NCBI GenBank assembly: GCA_016801885.1
Contig: CM028882.1
Span: 22,213,047 to 22,277,046 of the forward strand
From: Toxotes chatareus
Lineage: Eukaryota > Chordata > Actinopteri > Toxotidae
Length of the DNA stretch: 64,000 nt
Direction: 5' to 3'
The position numbers were made by a program, and so were the translations under genes. The notes below the pieces were generated by a model, which saw only the letters and a program-made list of their open reading frames with translations, was not told where the DNA came from and did not search any database. Positions 46,701 through 50,230 of the stretch are shown here, in pieces (the stretch's first letter is position 1; every line of letters begins with the position of its first letter).

Positions 46701-49488
46701 TGTCTTTAATCATGCAAACAGACTAACATTTTGACACTATCGTGTATGAATTCTTTTGCATTTGCATAGAATTCTCCTTGTTTCCAATTTAGTTTGTCAC
46801 ATTTCTGAAATACCATAAAGTAACAGTATTTAGACACAAGTCAGATCACTCCACTAGATTCTGTCACTATTTCAAGAAACTTGTCAAAAAAGATCCTCCA
46901 ACACATGGGTCTGCTTTGAACATTAGTGATATCTAGTCTCTTTTGATGGATCCAATGACACCTGTCAAGTGTTTTTCATAATTCATATCCCAGAGTTCAT
47001 TTTAAAATGATACATGCTGAATCAACTATGGCTGGAGCAGTCTGATAGAAAATCATTTGAAGATGAAAAACTCATCTGTACATCTGCAGCCGCGAGCACA
47101 TCAAGTGCGTTATTTAGAGGATAAACTAACCAGTTACAGACATGCTTATTTTTCACTGTGATCTAATTCAAATAGCTGTTAGCCAGAGGCTCCTCTTTCC
47201 TGCATTTGACATACCTTATTTCCTTTTCATCCATGTCTCATTTCCTGTGCATTCATAATTGTTTTCGGTGCGTATCTGAATATTGATTGAGAATTGAAGA
47301 CACCACCACCAATGGTGTAGATTAGGATTTATAGAGCAGCTTTGTGAACACAAATACACTGAGTGGCTGTTGCTACAAAAATGCTAACAGCAAAAATAAC
47401 CAATGTGTGCCAAAACACATGGTGCCTATAATACAGGTTTCCTCCCTTTTGTCTCTAGGGTCTCCCCGGTTCTGCCCTTTCACTTGTAAGTATGTTTCTC
47501 TTTATTGTCAATTCATGGTTTTTGGGGGGAGTGAAGAACTGTTGTAGTAAAATCTGAAAAGTGAATGATTGGTTGTGGTTACCTTATTTTCTCACTCTCT
47601 TCTTTGGTAGAGAAATGAGGCTCTAGGTGCTGCCTTTCAAGTCATCATTGATTCCCATGCGACACTGAGACAAGAGGTCAGTTTTGAGGGAAACAATACA
47701 ATACTCACAACAATACTTATAAAGAGTCACTGTTGCAGTGGCAGAAGCACAGAATAAGAGAGCAAATTTGTAACAGGATCAAAAGTTAGTATAGGACAAT
47801 GATATAATTTTAAAAAGTCATAATGTTTATGTCCAAAACAGAATTATCAGAGCATGGACCTGCCCATGTTAGACCAGGGGACAGAGATTTTCAAGACCTT
47901 GCAGCATCTCAGCACTCTGATCCAGAGTTTAAAGAATCCGCTGGGAACCCATGACAATCCTGCCAGAATCTGCAGAGATCTCTACAACTGTGAACACAGG
48001 ATGTACGATGGTGAGGAGACATTTACACTGCTCCATCATTTCTGTGCACATATTCACAGTGTTTTGAATGATAGGAGCTGTTTCCTCCTGTGCTGCTCCT
48101 CTTTGATAGGCACTTACTGGATCGACCCAAACCTCGGCTGCGCAGCTGATACAATTGAGGTGATGTGCAACTTCACTGCTGGAGGACAAACTTGCCTGAA
48201 ACCGATCACAGTATCCAAGGTGAGAATTACCTCTGTATTTAGCCAGCTGCACTCAGCTAGACAAAACACCCTATAAAATCCAAACACATATCACTTAGAT
48301 AGAGACAAGATCACTTCAGGAGAATACTGTGCAGACAGTGGGATGAATATCAAATCCATGACTGCTTGTGTCCTTGTGGAGAATGTTTTCCTTGTGTTGT
48401 CAAAGACAGAATTTCTCAAGGAGCAGAGCAGCTTAGAGTTTAGGATGGGCTGTGTGTGTATAATGCCATTCATGTGATAAATAAAGGAGCACAGCTGTTC
48501 ACTTTCTGGCTCTATACAAAAAATACTAGCACTATTTGGATGGATAATTCATGCAGTGAATCTTAAGGCGTCCCATTTAGCCTTTAGACTTAGCCAAGTC
48601 ACCATCAAAGGCAACGCTTATTTGGCAAGTAAACCTGTATAATCTTAAACTGTCCTTCATCCTTTCATTCCTTTGTTTTGGAGATATATTTCAGCTCTAC
48701 AATACAGCAAAAAAAAAAAAAAAACACCATGGCCAGGCCCAATTCCTGCATTAACTGGAAATAAAATAATGGGGACAGATAATCACACTTAAAGGCACAA
48801 TCTGTGATCCAGATGTAACTCATTCTAATTTAAATCAGAATTGCAGCCTGCAGTCAATTCCCAAATTGATTGTGCTCAAGTTCTTCTATAAGAGAGATGA
48901 ACACTTGCCAACAGCTTAGTCCAGTTATTAATGTTTACATAAGGAATGTTTGTGAACAAACTTTGTCATTAAAACTGGCCTTTTTTCTACATTGCAATCA
49001 TTTGAGAAACAAATTGTTTAATCTACCCAAATGTATTTAGTTATGTGTGTGAATATATGTCAAAATTTGTGGTCAAAACAATCGTGGAATCATATTGTGG
49101 CTATATGGAATCATATTGTGGTATAGATTTTGTAACCATATAAACCCCTACTCTAAATTACATCCACAGTTATTCATGTAATTCTATCATTGTCAATTTA
49201 CATCTTTCAGATTCTGACATTAAAAAAATGAAATTAAAGTAACTTGATAAAAATCCAATTGCCTTCTAGTTGGAGACAGGAGTGGGTCGCATCCAGATGA
49301 ACTTCATCCACCTTTTGAGCACTGAGGCTGTGCAGCACATCACCATTCACTGTCTCAACACATCTGTGTGGGCAACAGGACCCTCCCTACAGCCTTCAAC
49401 CCGGGCTGTGAGCTTCAAGGCCTGGTCCGGTGAGAAGATTCAAGCAGGAGACTTCCTGGAACCGCTCATACCCAGGGATGACTGCTGG
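440..49488 (+). CDS. col24a1: col24a1, collagen alpha-1(XXIV) chain, partial (58 coding exons; both ends outside the window)
   Basis: A fibrillar collagen chain that is secreted, trimerises through its C-propeptide and is deposited in extracellular matrix. Seen: a TSPN/laminin-G-like domain (W1 residues about 28-199), a Thr/Ser/Pro-rich linker (200-424), about 995 Gly-X-Y residues with two built-in interruptions, and a COLFI C-propeptide with 7 of the usual 8 cysteines. The joined coding length is 4838 bp (about 1612 codons), fitting the roughly 1700-residue family once the missing ends are added. COL24A1 is preferred over its sister COL27A1 because of the start VDVLQQLGLSG, the segment NHNSVPFEGAICQFD, the interruption GDDSKVEGPP and the C-propeptide stretch CNFTAGGQTCLKP; each resembles remembered human COL24A1 at the same place, and helix exons correspond one to one where compared. 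Smaller introns of 300-700 bp (26561, 27690, 31348, 32141, 34666, 35174, 36046, 36881, 43421, 45733) hold nothing recognised except where listed separately. Confidence 0.93.
1750..4613 (+). other. intron 1 of the window (2864 bp)
   Basis: Donor gtgagt, acceptor ttttag. AT-rich with no gene, RNA gene or clear mobile element recognised; open frames on both strands are short and have no family features. Confidence 0.6.
4614..4667 (+). CDS. col24a1: col24a1 exon W2, Gly-X-Y, 54 bp
   Basis: Six perfect triplets from GLQ to GPR, phase 0, acceptor tttag, donor gtgagt. The end GKRGPR matches the same place in human COL24A1 as remembered. Confidence 0.9.
4668..9345 (+). other. intron 2 (4678 bp)
   Basis: Contains a short TA run (about 5060-5078), GT-rich runs (about 5605-5627 and 7855-7875), a GAG/GGA run (about 8258-8272) and a 9-bp inverted repeat at 7284-7111 listed separately at 7284-7311. 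No gene or identifiable transposon was recognised in the rest. Confidence 0.55.
7284..7311. repeat. perfect 9-bp inverted repeat with 10-nt loop
   Basis: The arms catcacctc (7284-7292) and gaggtgatg (7303-7311) are exact reverse complements. It is too short for a microRNA precursor and the flanks do not extend the stem noticeably; recorded only as a small structure. Confidence 0.6.
9346..9399 (+). CDS. col24a1: col24a1 exon W3, Gly-X-Y, 54 bp
   Basis: Six triplets GPPGPHGNPGRPGPPGVK, phase 0, acceptor ttcag, donor gtaaag. The core GPHGNPG is shared with human COL24A1. Confidence 0.9.
9400..12064 (+). other. intron 3 (2665 bp)
   Basis: Holds a decayed Tc1/mariner transposase fragment at about 9600-9985 (listed separately). 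The remainder is AT-rich with short A and T runs; nothing else recognised. Confidence 0.55.
9600..9985 (+). mobile_element. relic of a Tc1/mariner DNA transposon (C-terminal transposase fragment, frameshifted)
   Basis: One frame shows FQHDNAPCHKAKI and another, shifted frame shows SDLNPVEHIWNVVEREN. These are the second and third acidic segments of the Tc1 DDE domain, where HDN carries the second Asp and NPVE the Glu. A frameshift lies between them, and downstream DNA still resembles the transposon 3' part (about 9870-9965). The first catalytic Asp segment, the DNA-binding region and any terminal inverted repeats are not seen. It is a dead fragment in an intron, in the same orientation as the host gene. 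Confidence 0.8.
12065..12118 (+). CDS. col24a1: col24a1 exon W4, Gly-X-Y with a conserved interruption, 54 bp
   Basis: Encodes GQKGDPGLSPGQAPKGQK. The two triplets after GLS (PGQ, APK) lack Gly in position 1, breaking the helix. Human COL24A1 has the same break (GFSPGQPVPGEK), so this is a conserved feature of the family and not an error. Donor gtatgc. Confidence 0.92.
12221..12274 (+). CDS. col24a1: col24a1 exon W5, Gly-X-Y, 54 bp
   Basis: Six triplets GEPGVMGPPGLPGQDGRK, phase 0. It follows W4 after an intron of only 102 bp. Acceptor tttag, donor gtagaa. Confidence 0.9.
12275..17668 (+). other. intron 4-5 region, the longest complete intron (5394 bp)
   Basis: Holds an A25 tract at 14500-14524. 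A less AT-rich stretch at about 14770-15830 has overlapping open frames on both strands but no recognisable domain. A minus-strand open frame at 13357-13734 has a GPCR-like NPxxY word (see findings). No gene is called here. Confidence 0.5.
14500..14524. repeat. poly(A) tract, 25 bp
   Basis: An uninterrupted A25 in the + strand. No target-site duplication or retrotransposed body was recognised around it, so it is listed as a simple repeat. Confidence 0.85.
17669..17713 (+). CDS. col24a1: col24a1 exon W6, Gly-X-Y, 45 bp
   Basis: Five triplets GQKGHPGPSGLPGEP, corresponding to human GLKGHPGLPGLPGEQ. Acceptor aacag, donor gtgagt. Confidence 0.91.
17714..20163 (+). other. intron 6 (2450 bp)
   Basis: AT-rich. 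The part at about 19250-19760 has the look of a dispersed fish repeat but I could not place it in a family. No gene seen. Confidence 0.45.
20164..20217 (+). CDS. col24a1: col24a1 exon W7, Gly-X-Y, 54 bp
   Basis: Six triplets GERGDDGSPGAKGYPGRQ; the end GYPGRQ equals the human exon end. Acceptor cacag, donor gtgcag, a weak match to consensus. Confidence 0.91.
20218..21517 (+). other. intron 7 (1300 bp)
   Basis: Contains the CA microsatellite listed above; nothing else recognised. Confidence 0.55.
20256..20310. repeat. (CA)n microsatellite, interrupted
   Basis: A CA run at about 20256-20283, with more CA further on after an interruption. It starts some 40 bp after the exon W7 donor. Confidence 0.8.
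21518..21562 (+). CDS. col24a1: col24a1 exon W8, Gly-X-Y, 45 bp
   Basis: Five triplets GFPGPIGKMGPKGVR, phase 0, acceptor tttag, donor gtgagt. Confidence 0.9.
21563..22495 (+). other. intron 8 (933 bp)
   Basis: A T14 run lies near 21819-21832, and a pyrimidine-rich tract fills about 22380-22495 up to the acceptor. No gene or transposon recognised. Confidence 0.5.
22496..22549 (+). CDS. col24a1: col24a1 exon W9, Gly-X-Y, 54 bp
   Basis: Six triplets GHIGIPGLFGLPGADGER, phase 0, acceptor tccag, donor gtgagt. Confidence 0.9.
22868..23127. mobile_element. dispersed fish repeat fragment (class uncertain)
   Basis: The words gaaatttggtacaagcacc, agttaacttttcatgtagtgcc and agcatttggctcaaagtacc are those of a common non-autonomous fish repeat that I recognise from its wording, not from a search. 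It sits in intron 9. A second fragment, covering the middle of what appears to be the same family, is at 32961-33091. Confidence 0.55.
23464..23508 (+). CDS. col24a1: col24a1 exon W10, Gly-X-Y, 45 bp
   Basis: Five triplets GIPGIHGKKGKMGRP; human has GIPGIRGKKGFKGRQ at this place. Acceptor tccag, donor gtaaag. Confidence 0.92.
23509..25490 (+). other. intron 10 (1982 bp)
   Basis: Short T runs (near 24187 and 24330); no gene, RNA gene or identifiable transposon seen. Confidence 0.5.
25491..25544 (+). CDS. col24a1: col24a1 exon W11, Gly-X-Y, 54 bp
   Basis: Six triplets GFPGDFGERGPPGPDGNP; human GFPGDFGDRGPAGLDGSP is nearly the same. Acceptor ttcag, donor gtaagt. Confidence 0.93.
25545..26515 (+). 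other. intron 11 (971 bp)
   Basis: Ends in a long pyrimidine tract (about 26455-26512). Nothing else recognised. Confidence 0.5.
26516..26560 (+). CDS. col24a1: col24a1 exon W12, Gly-X-Y with helix Cys, 45 bp
   Basis: Five triplets GELGAPGPCGVPGLI. The TGT at 26540-26542 puts Cys in the Y position, the first of three helix cysteines. Acceptor cttag, donor gtgagt. Confidence 0.9.
27085..27138 (+). CDS. col24a1: col24a1 exon W13, Gly-X-Y, 54 bp
   Basis: Six triplets GDVGPFGIMGLAGPPGLK. A short GT run (about 27056-27072) ends just before the acceptor acag. Donor gtaaac. Confidence 0.9.
27388..27432 (+). CDS. col24a1: col24a1 exon W14, Gly-X-Y, 45 bp
   Basis: Five triplets GVPGNPGEPGLKGDK; human ends GIKGDK at this place. 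Acceptor ccaag, donor gtgatc, a weak donor. Confidence 0.9.
27636..27689 (+). CDS. col24a1: col24a1 exon W15, Gly-X-Y with helix Cys, 54 bp
   Basis: Six triplets GDVGLPGEPGECGFPGDK; Cys at 27669-27671 in the Y position. Human has GELGEPGYPGDK in the same segment, without Cys. Acceptor ctcag, donor gtatgt. Confidence 0.91.
27703..27922 (+). mobile_element. tRNA-derived SINE (fish type), full or near full length
   Basis: It starts with an A-box-like tcaggtggtaaagcag (27712-27727), followed by a B-box-like ggtttgatgcctgg (27751-27764). The body words catgtcaaagtgtccctgag and ctctgccaccactggtgtgt and the end tgctatagaagtccagtgta are familiar from a widespread teleost SINE family. It lies in the sense orientation inside the 354-bp intron 15, beginning about 14 bp past the W15 donor, and makes up most of that intron. 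Confidence 0.72.
28044..28097 (+). CDS. col24a1: col24a1 exon W16, Gly-X-Y with helix Cys, 54 bp
   Basis: Six triplets GIRGSPGLPGPCGKPGAQ; Cys at 28077-28079 in the Y position, 18 residues after the W15 Cys. Acceptor tacag, donor gtattt. Confidence 0.91.
28098..29195 (+). other. intron 16 (1098 bp)
   Basis: A short A-rich run near 28599-28618; otherwise nothing recognised. Confidence 0.5.
29196..29249 (+). CDS. col24a1: col24a1 exon W17, Gly-X-Y, 54 bp
   Basis: Six triplets GKPGEKGPDGLPGPVGPE, acceptor cttag, donor gtagga. Confidence 0.9.
29406..29459 (+). CDS. col24a1: col24a1 exon W18, Gly-X-Y, 54 bp
   Basis: Six triplets GFPGDIGPPGQNGPEGPK; human GFPGDIGIPGQNGPEGPK differs at one residue, one of the strongest anchors for the gene call. 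Acceptor cacag, donor gttagt. Confidence 0.95.
29548..29601 (+). CDS. col24a1: col24a1 exon W19, Gly-X-Y, 54 bp
   Basis: Six triplets GKQGTRGLPGPRGTPGLQ, acceptor tgtag, donor gtgggt. The introns on either side are only 88 and 94 bp. Confidence 0.9.
29696..29740 (+). CDS. col24a1: col24a1 exon W20, Gly-X-Y, 45 bp
   Basis: Five triplets GDEGPVGPAGPAGLE, acceptor gtcag, donor gtgagt. Confidence 0.9.
29741..30805 (+). other. intron 20 (1065 bp)
   Basis: AT-rich; several open frames of 60-95 codons on both strands lack any family features. No transposon identified. Confidence 0.5.
30806..30859 (+). CDS. col24a1: col24a1 exon W21, Gly-X-Y, 54 bp
   Basis: Six triplets GRPGRQGFPGLTGPDGLK. The donor gtcaga is a poor match to consensus, but frame, length and acceptor ttcag agree with the neighbours. 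Confidence 0.88.
31088..31132 (+). CDS. col24a1: col24a1 exon W22, Gly-X-Y, 45 bp
   Basis: Five triplets GETGITGEVGKLGER, acceptor tgtag, donor gtaaag. Confidence 0.9.
31294..31347 (+). CDS. col24a1: col24a1 exon W23, Gly-X-Y, 54 bp
   Basis: Six triplets GLPGFFGPIGEMGIAGEK; human has GLPGEVGMTGSIGEK-like sequence here. Acceptor tccag, donor gttagc. Confidence 0.9.
31778..31831 (+). CDS. col24a1: col24a1 exon W24, Gly-X-Y, 54 bp
   Basis: Six triplets GDRGKTGAPGPPGEPGPM, acceptor ctcag, donor gtaagg. Confidence 0.9.
32026..32068. repeat. short degenerate ATTAGATAT tandem repeat
   Basis: About four to five imperfect copies of attagatat/attagatataatt just upstream of exon W25. Probably slippage in AT-rich intron. 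Confidence 0.6.
32087..32140 (+). CDS. col24a1: col24a1 exon W25, Gly-X-Y, 54 bp
   Basis: Six triplets GHTGIPGETGPPGPQGIP, acceptor atcag, donor gtaagt. Confidence 0.9.
32840..32893 (+). CDS. col24a1: col24a1 exon W26, Gly-X-Y, 54 bp
   Basis: Six triplets GPPGSRGSIGIRGPKGIR, acceptor ttcag, donor gtaagt. Confidence 0.9.
32894..34611 (+). other. intron 26 (1718 bp)
   Basis: Holds the repeat fragment at 32961-33091; otherwise AT-rich with no recognised feature. Confidence 0.5.
32961..33091. mobile_element. dispersed fish repeat fragment (middle part)
   Basis: Words such as tagtgctaattagcaaat, ttagcatgctagcatgc and ctaaacattagcatgttaac belong to the middle of a common non-autonomous fish repeat. 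The copy at 22868-23127 appears to be another part of the same family. Class and ends are not determined. Confidence 0.55.
34612..34665 (+). CDS. col24a1: col24a1 exon W27, Gly-X-Y, 54 bp
   Basis: Six triplets GPRGPDGPVGEKGSTGIK; human shares GSRGPDGLLGEQG. Acceptor catag, donor gtgagc. Confidence 0.91.
35129..35173 (+). CDS. col24a1: col24a1 exon W28, Gly-X-Y, 45 bp
   Basis: Five triplets GPDGPPGKLGLPGEM, acceptor tgcag, donor gtaagg. Confidence 0.9.
35468..35497. repeat. short tandem repeat, ATCTATTAAA unit
   Basis: Three near-identical copies of an approximately 10-bp AT-rich unit in intron 28. Confidence 0.6.
35843..35887 (+). CDS. col24a1: col24a1 exon W29, Gly-X-Y, 45 bp
   Basis: Five triplets GKPGEPGEAGPKGFP, acceptor tgtag, donor gtaagt. 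Confidence 0.9.
35992..36045 (+). CDS. col24a1: col24a1 exon W30, Gly-X-Y, 54 bp
   Basis: Six triplets GVQGPSGPPGAKGIEGEP, acceptor ttcag, donor gtgagt. Confidence 0.9.
36686..36739 (+). CDS. col24a1: col24a1 exon W31, Gly-X-Y, 54 bp
   Basis: Six triplets GPPGPTGTIGPLGEMGPM, acceptor cgcag, donor gtgagt. Confidence 0.9.
36827..36880 (+). CDS. col24a1: col24a1 exon W32, Gly-X-Y, 54 bp
   Basis: Six triplets GPPGKAGERGLPGETGEK after an 87-bp intron. Acceptor gacag, donor gtgaag. Confidence 0.9.
37198..37251 (+). CDS. col24a1: col24a1 exon W33, Gly-X-Y, 54 bp
   Basis: Six triplets GAIGPLGSIGEQGLIGQR, acceptor ggcag, donor gtgcgt. Confidence 0.9.
37479..37532 (+). CDS. col24a1: col24a1 exon W34, Gly-X-Y, 54 bp, followed by a GC donor
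   Basis: Six triplets GEPGIDGEAGPSGPDGTK, acceptor atcag. The donor is gcaagt, not gt; the exon end aag plus gcaagt is the classic strong-context form of a GC-AG intron. Confidence 0.9.
37533..39293 (+). other. GC-AG intron 34 (1761 bp)
   Basis: Begins gcaagt and ends ctcag. No alternative gt donor keeps the six-triplet exon length and frame. Contains a non-LTR retrotransposon relic (listed separately) and short A and T runs. Confidence 0.75.
38850..39035 (+). mobile_element. relic of a non-LTR retrotransposon (Rex1/CR1/L2-like reverse transcriptase C-terminal part)
   Basis: One frame reads NYCNSLFTC (the family's conserved D/N-Y-C-N-S-L word). After a frame change it reads KLQLAQSAAVRLLF, then RIAHISSV, then WEYRIKF, matching the conserved LQLxQNAAARLL...HITPVL...YRI region at the end of LINE reverse transcriptases. 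Frameshifts and stops show it is dead. Same orientation as the host gene. Confidence 0.75.
39294..39401 (+). CDS. col24a1: col24a1 exon W35, Gly-X-Y, 108 bp
   Basis: Twelve triplets from GEK to GVR, phase 0: the double-size exon typical of fibrillar collagen genes (2 x 54). Acceptor ctcag, donor gtgagt. Confidence 0.93.
39499..39552 (+). CDS. col24a1: col24a1 exon W36, Gly-X-Y, 54 bp
   Basis: Six triplets GQEGKPGKIGERGKPGEK, acceptor accag, donor gtttgt (weak). Confidence 0.9.
39816..39923 (+). CDS. col24a1: col24a1 exon W37, Gly-X-Y, 108 bp
   Basis: Twelve triplets from GSK to GPV, including GQKGARGTIGPV; human has GPKGARGTRGAV in the same place. Acceptor tccag, donor gtaagt. Confidence 0.93.
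40002..40055 (+). CDS. col24a1: col24a1 exon W38, Gly-X-Y, 54 bp
   Basis: Six triplets GAPGRMGQQGNPGISGYE after a 78-bp intron, the shortest in the window. Acceptor cctag, donor gtaaga. Confidence 0.91.
40693..40760. repeat. (CA)n(TA)n microsatellite
   Basis: A short A run and CA repeats pass into about 17 TA dinucleotides and then a degenerate TA tail. Confidence 0.9.
40775..40858 (+). mobile_element. 3' tail of an L2/CR1-type non-LTR element
   Basis: The stretch caaattccttgtatgtgtaa followed by tggcaataaag and three to four TTCTGA repeats is the familiar 3' end of abundant fish L2-like LINEs, whose short terminal repeat replaces a poly(A) tail. Only the tail is present. Confidence 0.65.
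41069..41122 (+). CDS. col24a1: col24a1 exon W39, Gly-X-Y, 54 bp
   Basis: Six triplets GHMGPQGPLGPPGPKGEK; human has GLPGPKGEK at the end. Acceptor catag, donor gtacat. Confidence 0.91.
41123..42178 (+). other. intron 39 (1056 bp)
   Basis: AT-rich; nothing recognised. Confidence 0.5.
42179..42235 (+). CDS. col24a1: col24a1 exon W40, Gly-X-Y with a conserved interruption, 57 bp
   Basis: Nineteen residues GEQGDDSKVEGPPGPQGDR. The four residues SKVE between GDD and GPP break the repeat and add one codon to the 54-bp plan. Human COL24A1 has the same four-residue break (GEDSTVLGPP), a strong marker for this gene. Acceptor tttag, donor gtgagt. Confidence 0.95.
42325..42378 (+). CDS. col24a1: col24a1 exon W41, Gly-X-Y, 54 bp
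   Basis: Six triplets GSPGDRGERGEPGDPGHI; human shares GDQGERGEPG. Acceptor tccag, donor gtaagt. Confidence 0.92.
42536..42589 (+). CDS. col24a1: col24a1 exon W42, Gly-X-Y, 54 bp
   Basis: Six triplets GQMGFDGKRGEAGAPGHP, acceptor tccag, donor gtaagt. Confidence 0.9.
42693..42746 (+). CDS. col24a1: col24a1 exon W43, Gly-X-Y, 54 bp
   Basis: Six triplets GHPGPKGQPGPKGSKGDQ, acceptor tttag, donor gtaagg. Confidence 0.9.
42872..42925 (+). CDS. col24a1: col24a1 exon W44, Gly-X-Y, 54 bp
   Basis: Six triplets GQKGKPGTTGTPGTKGPP, acceptor tccag, donor gtgagt. Confidence 0.9.
42968..43036 (+). mobile_element. possible L2-type LINE/SINE 3' end fragment
   Basis: The run caagctctttgaagc followed by gagctatataaataaaattt resembles the common fish AAGCGCTATATAAATAAA 3' end of L2-related elements. 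It is short and diverged, so the call is tentative. Confidence 0.4.
43118..43225 (+). CDS. col24a1: col24a1 exon W45, Gly-X-Y, 108 bp, with a Gly-to-Arg position
   Basis: Twelve triplets from GPE to GVK. The eleventh reads RSK, not Gly-X-Y: AGA at 43208-43210 sits where a GGN glycine codon is expected (one transition from GGA). Human has Gly at the aligned triplet. The exon is otherwise intact. Acceptor ataag, donor gtgagg. Confidence 0.91.
43313..43420 (+). CDS. col24a1: col24a1 exon W46, Gly-X-Y, 108 bp
   Basis: Twelve perfect triplets from GEQ to GPK after an 87-bp intron. Acceptor tttag, donor gtgaga. Confidence 0.92.
44033..44140 (+). CDS. col24a1: col24a1 exon W47, Gly-X-Y, 108 bp
   Basis: Twelve perfect triplets from GER to GQP; the human counterpart also carries GLPGQPG and GKRG words. 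Acceptor tccag, donor gtgagc. Confidence 0.92.
44249..44302 (+). CDS. col24a1: col24a1 exon W48, Gly-X-Y, 54 bp
   Basis: Six triplets GDTGEQGFPGVLGMFGPK, acceptor atcag, donor gtatgc. Confidence 0.91.
44303..45315 (+). other. intron 48 (1013 bp)
   Basis: AT-rich; nothing recognised. Confidence 0.5.
45316..45378 (+). CDS. col24a1: col24a1 exon W49, Gly-X-Y, 63 bp
   Basis: Seven triplets from GPP to GLM, departing from the 54/45-bp plan. Acceptor tgtag, donor gtaaga. An earlier donor that would give 54 bp is not present. Confidence 0.9.
45541..45594 (+). CDS. col24a1: col24a1 exon W50, Gly-X-Y, 54 bp
   Basis: Six triplets GMEGALGPVGIIGPSGHP; human has GREGIIGPTG nearby. Acceptor tccag, donor gtatgt. 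Confidence 0.91.
45697..45732 (+). CDS. col24a1: col24a1 exon W51, Gly-X-Y, 36 bp
   Basis: Four triplets GPQGDKGSRGET; human has GPRGEKGFRGET. Acceptor atcag, donor gtgcgt. Confidence 0.92.
46254..46271 (+). CDS. col24a1: col24a1 micro-exon W52, Gly-X-Y, 18 bp
   Basis: Two triplets GLQGPR between a good acceptor (caatcag) and a perfect donor (gtgagt). Human GPQGPR follows FRGET directly, so this 18-bp exon is needed to keep collinearity. Confidence 0.88.
46429..46464 (+). CDS. col24a1: col24a1 exon W53, Gly-X-Y, 36 bp
   Basis: Four triplets GSPGPRGPPGPP, the Pro-rich C-terminal end of the helix (human GQPGPPGPPGAPG). Acceptor ttcag, donor gtaagt. Confidence 0.92.
46465..47458 (+). other. 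intron 53 (994 bp)
   Basis: AT-rich; nothing recognised. Confidence 0.5.
47459..47485 (+). CDS. col24a1: col24a1 exon W54, end of helix and C-telopeptide start, 27 bp
   Basis: Encodes GLPGSALSL; Gly-X-Y stops after GLP. Acceptor tctag, donor gtaagt. Confidence 0.88.
47611..47676 (+). CDS. col24a1: col24a1 exon W55, C-telopeptide and start of C-propeptide, 66 bp
   Basis: Begins RNEALGAAFQVIIDSH; human has NAAIQALIESNTALQME in the matching short coiled-coil-like segment. Acceptor ggtag, donor gtcagt (weak). Confidence 0.9.
47842..48010 (+). CDS. col24a1: col24a1 exon W56, fibrillar C-propeptide part 1
   Basis: 169 bp, NYQSMDLPMLD through EIFKTLQHLSTLIQSLKNPL to NPARICRDLYNCEHRMYDG. It includes the family word NPAR-CRDL and cysteines 1 and 2 of the COLFI domain. 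The last codon is split (phase 1). Acceptor aacag, donor gtgagg. Confidence 0.94.
48011..48109 (+). other. intron 56, 99 bp, in frame and without stop codons
   Basis: Between donor gtgagg and acceptor gatag the sequence is 33 codons long and open in the col24a1 frame. Retention would insert 33 residues, several of them Cys, into the C-propeptide. Family comparison (MYDG followed by TYWIDPNLGC) shows the region is normally spliced out. Confidence 0.85.
48110..48219 (+). CDS. col24a1: col24a1 exon W57, fibrillar C-propeptide part 2
   Basis: 110 bp, TYWIDPNLGCAADTIEVMC then NFTAGGQTCLKPITVSK. Carries cysteines 3-5 and the conserved N-glycosylation site NFT. TYWIDPN and the following acidic residues belong to the calcium-binding loop region of fibrillar propeptides. 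Donor gtgaga. Confidence 0.95.
48220..49269 (+). other. intron 57 (1050 bp)
   Basis: Contains an A16 run (48709-48724) and a 16-bp duplication tggaatcatattgtgg at 49085 and 49106. Nothing else recognised. Confidence 0.6.
49270..49488 (+). CDS. col24a1: col24a1 exon W58, fibrillar C-propeptide part 3
   Basis: 219 bp, LETGVGRIQMNFIHLLSTEA, HITIHCLNTSVW, FKAWSGEKI, LEPLIPRDDCW. Cysteines 6 and 7 are present. Human COL24A1 has the same exon (KLEFGVGKVQMNFLHLLSSEA ... LSDDCK). The donor gtatgc follows TGG. The final roughly 48 residues with Cys 8 and the stop belong to one more exon that is absent from the window. Confidence 0.94.
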
Positions 49489-49888
49489 GTATGCATGCAC
49501 TGTTACTATTATAACATAAAAGTCAATGCGACACCTCAGTCCTTTAATCCAAAATGTATATATCCTTAGAAAAATGTTCAGTATTTTGTAAAATACTCTT
49601 CTTTGCTTTATTTCTGAGAGTTTGATGAGAAGATCAATACCATTCTTATGTCTGTGTGTTGAATATGGAGCTGAAGCAGGGAGGCAATTAGCTTAGCATC
49701 GTACATATGGCAAGTATGATATGTACGAATGTACTTGCCTGTATGTATGTATGTCCCACAAGGCAACTTGAGGTAAGTATAAGGTCAGGAAAGAAAGTCA
49801 GAAAAACAGGAAATCCTGTTAACAGTCAATATTTATTAAATTCAAGACATACCCATAAAGGCTAACGTTCTTTTATACTACCACTGAC
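49489..49888 (+). other. start of the last intron, unique sequence
   Basis: About 400 bp of ordinary AT-rich intron with a short GTAT repeat near 49740. If read through, the frame stays open for 26 codons to a TAG at 49567-49569. No AATAAA polyadenylation signal was seen here. Confidence 0.6.
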
Positions 49889-50230
49889 TTTTGACACTTG
49901 ACTTTTTTTGGCATATTTTGACGCCTTATGACCGTATGAAGTGTTTTATGACATTTTGAGGTCTTACTAAATTAGGACTTTTTTGGCATAGTTTAACGCC
50001 TTACGGCCGTATAGCATATTTTGTGGCATTTTGAGGTCTTACTAAAATATGACTTTTTTTGCCATATTTTGACGCCTTACCCCCCATGACATGTTTTATG
50101 ACATTTTGAGATCTTACTAAAGTATGGCTTTTTTTTGCCATTTCGACGCCTTACTATACTATGACCATTTTTATGACATTTTGAGGCAAAAATTTTTTTT
50201 GACTTTTTTTGGCCCATTTTGACGCCTTAC
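49889..50230. repeat. diverged left-edge copies of the array
   Basis: Units here have GAGGTCTTACTAAAATATGA where interior units have GAGGCTAAAA plus T run, GCATATTTTGACGCC or GCCATATTTTGACGCC in place of GGCCCATTTTGACGCC, and CCTTATGACCGTATGA in place of CCTTACTATACTATGA. Spacing is still 75-76 bp, so this looks like an older form of the same unit. Confidence 0.85.

Noticed and set aside
440..49488. Gene assignment as COL27A1 instead of COL24A1
   Set aside because: COL27A1 shares the architecture, but the N-domain start, the SKVE-type interruption, exon W18 (one difference from human) and the C-propeptide wording all fit COL24A1 better.
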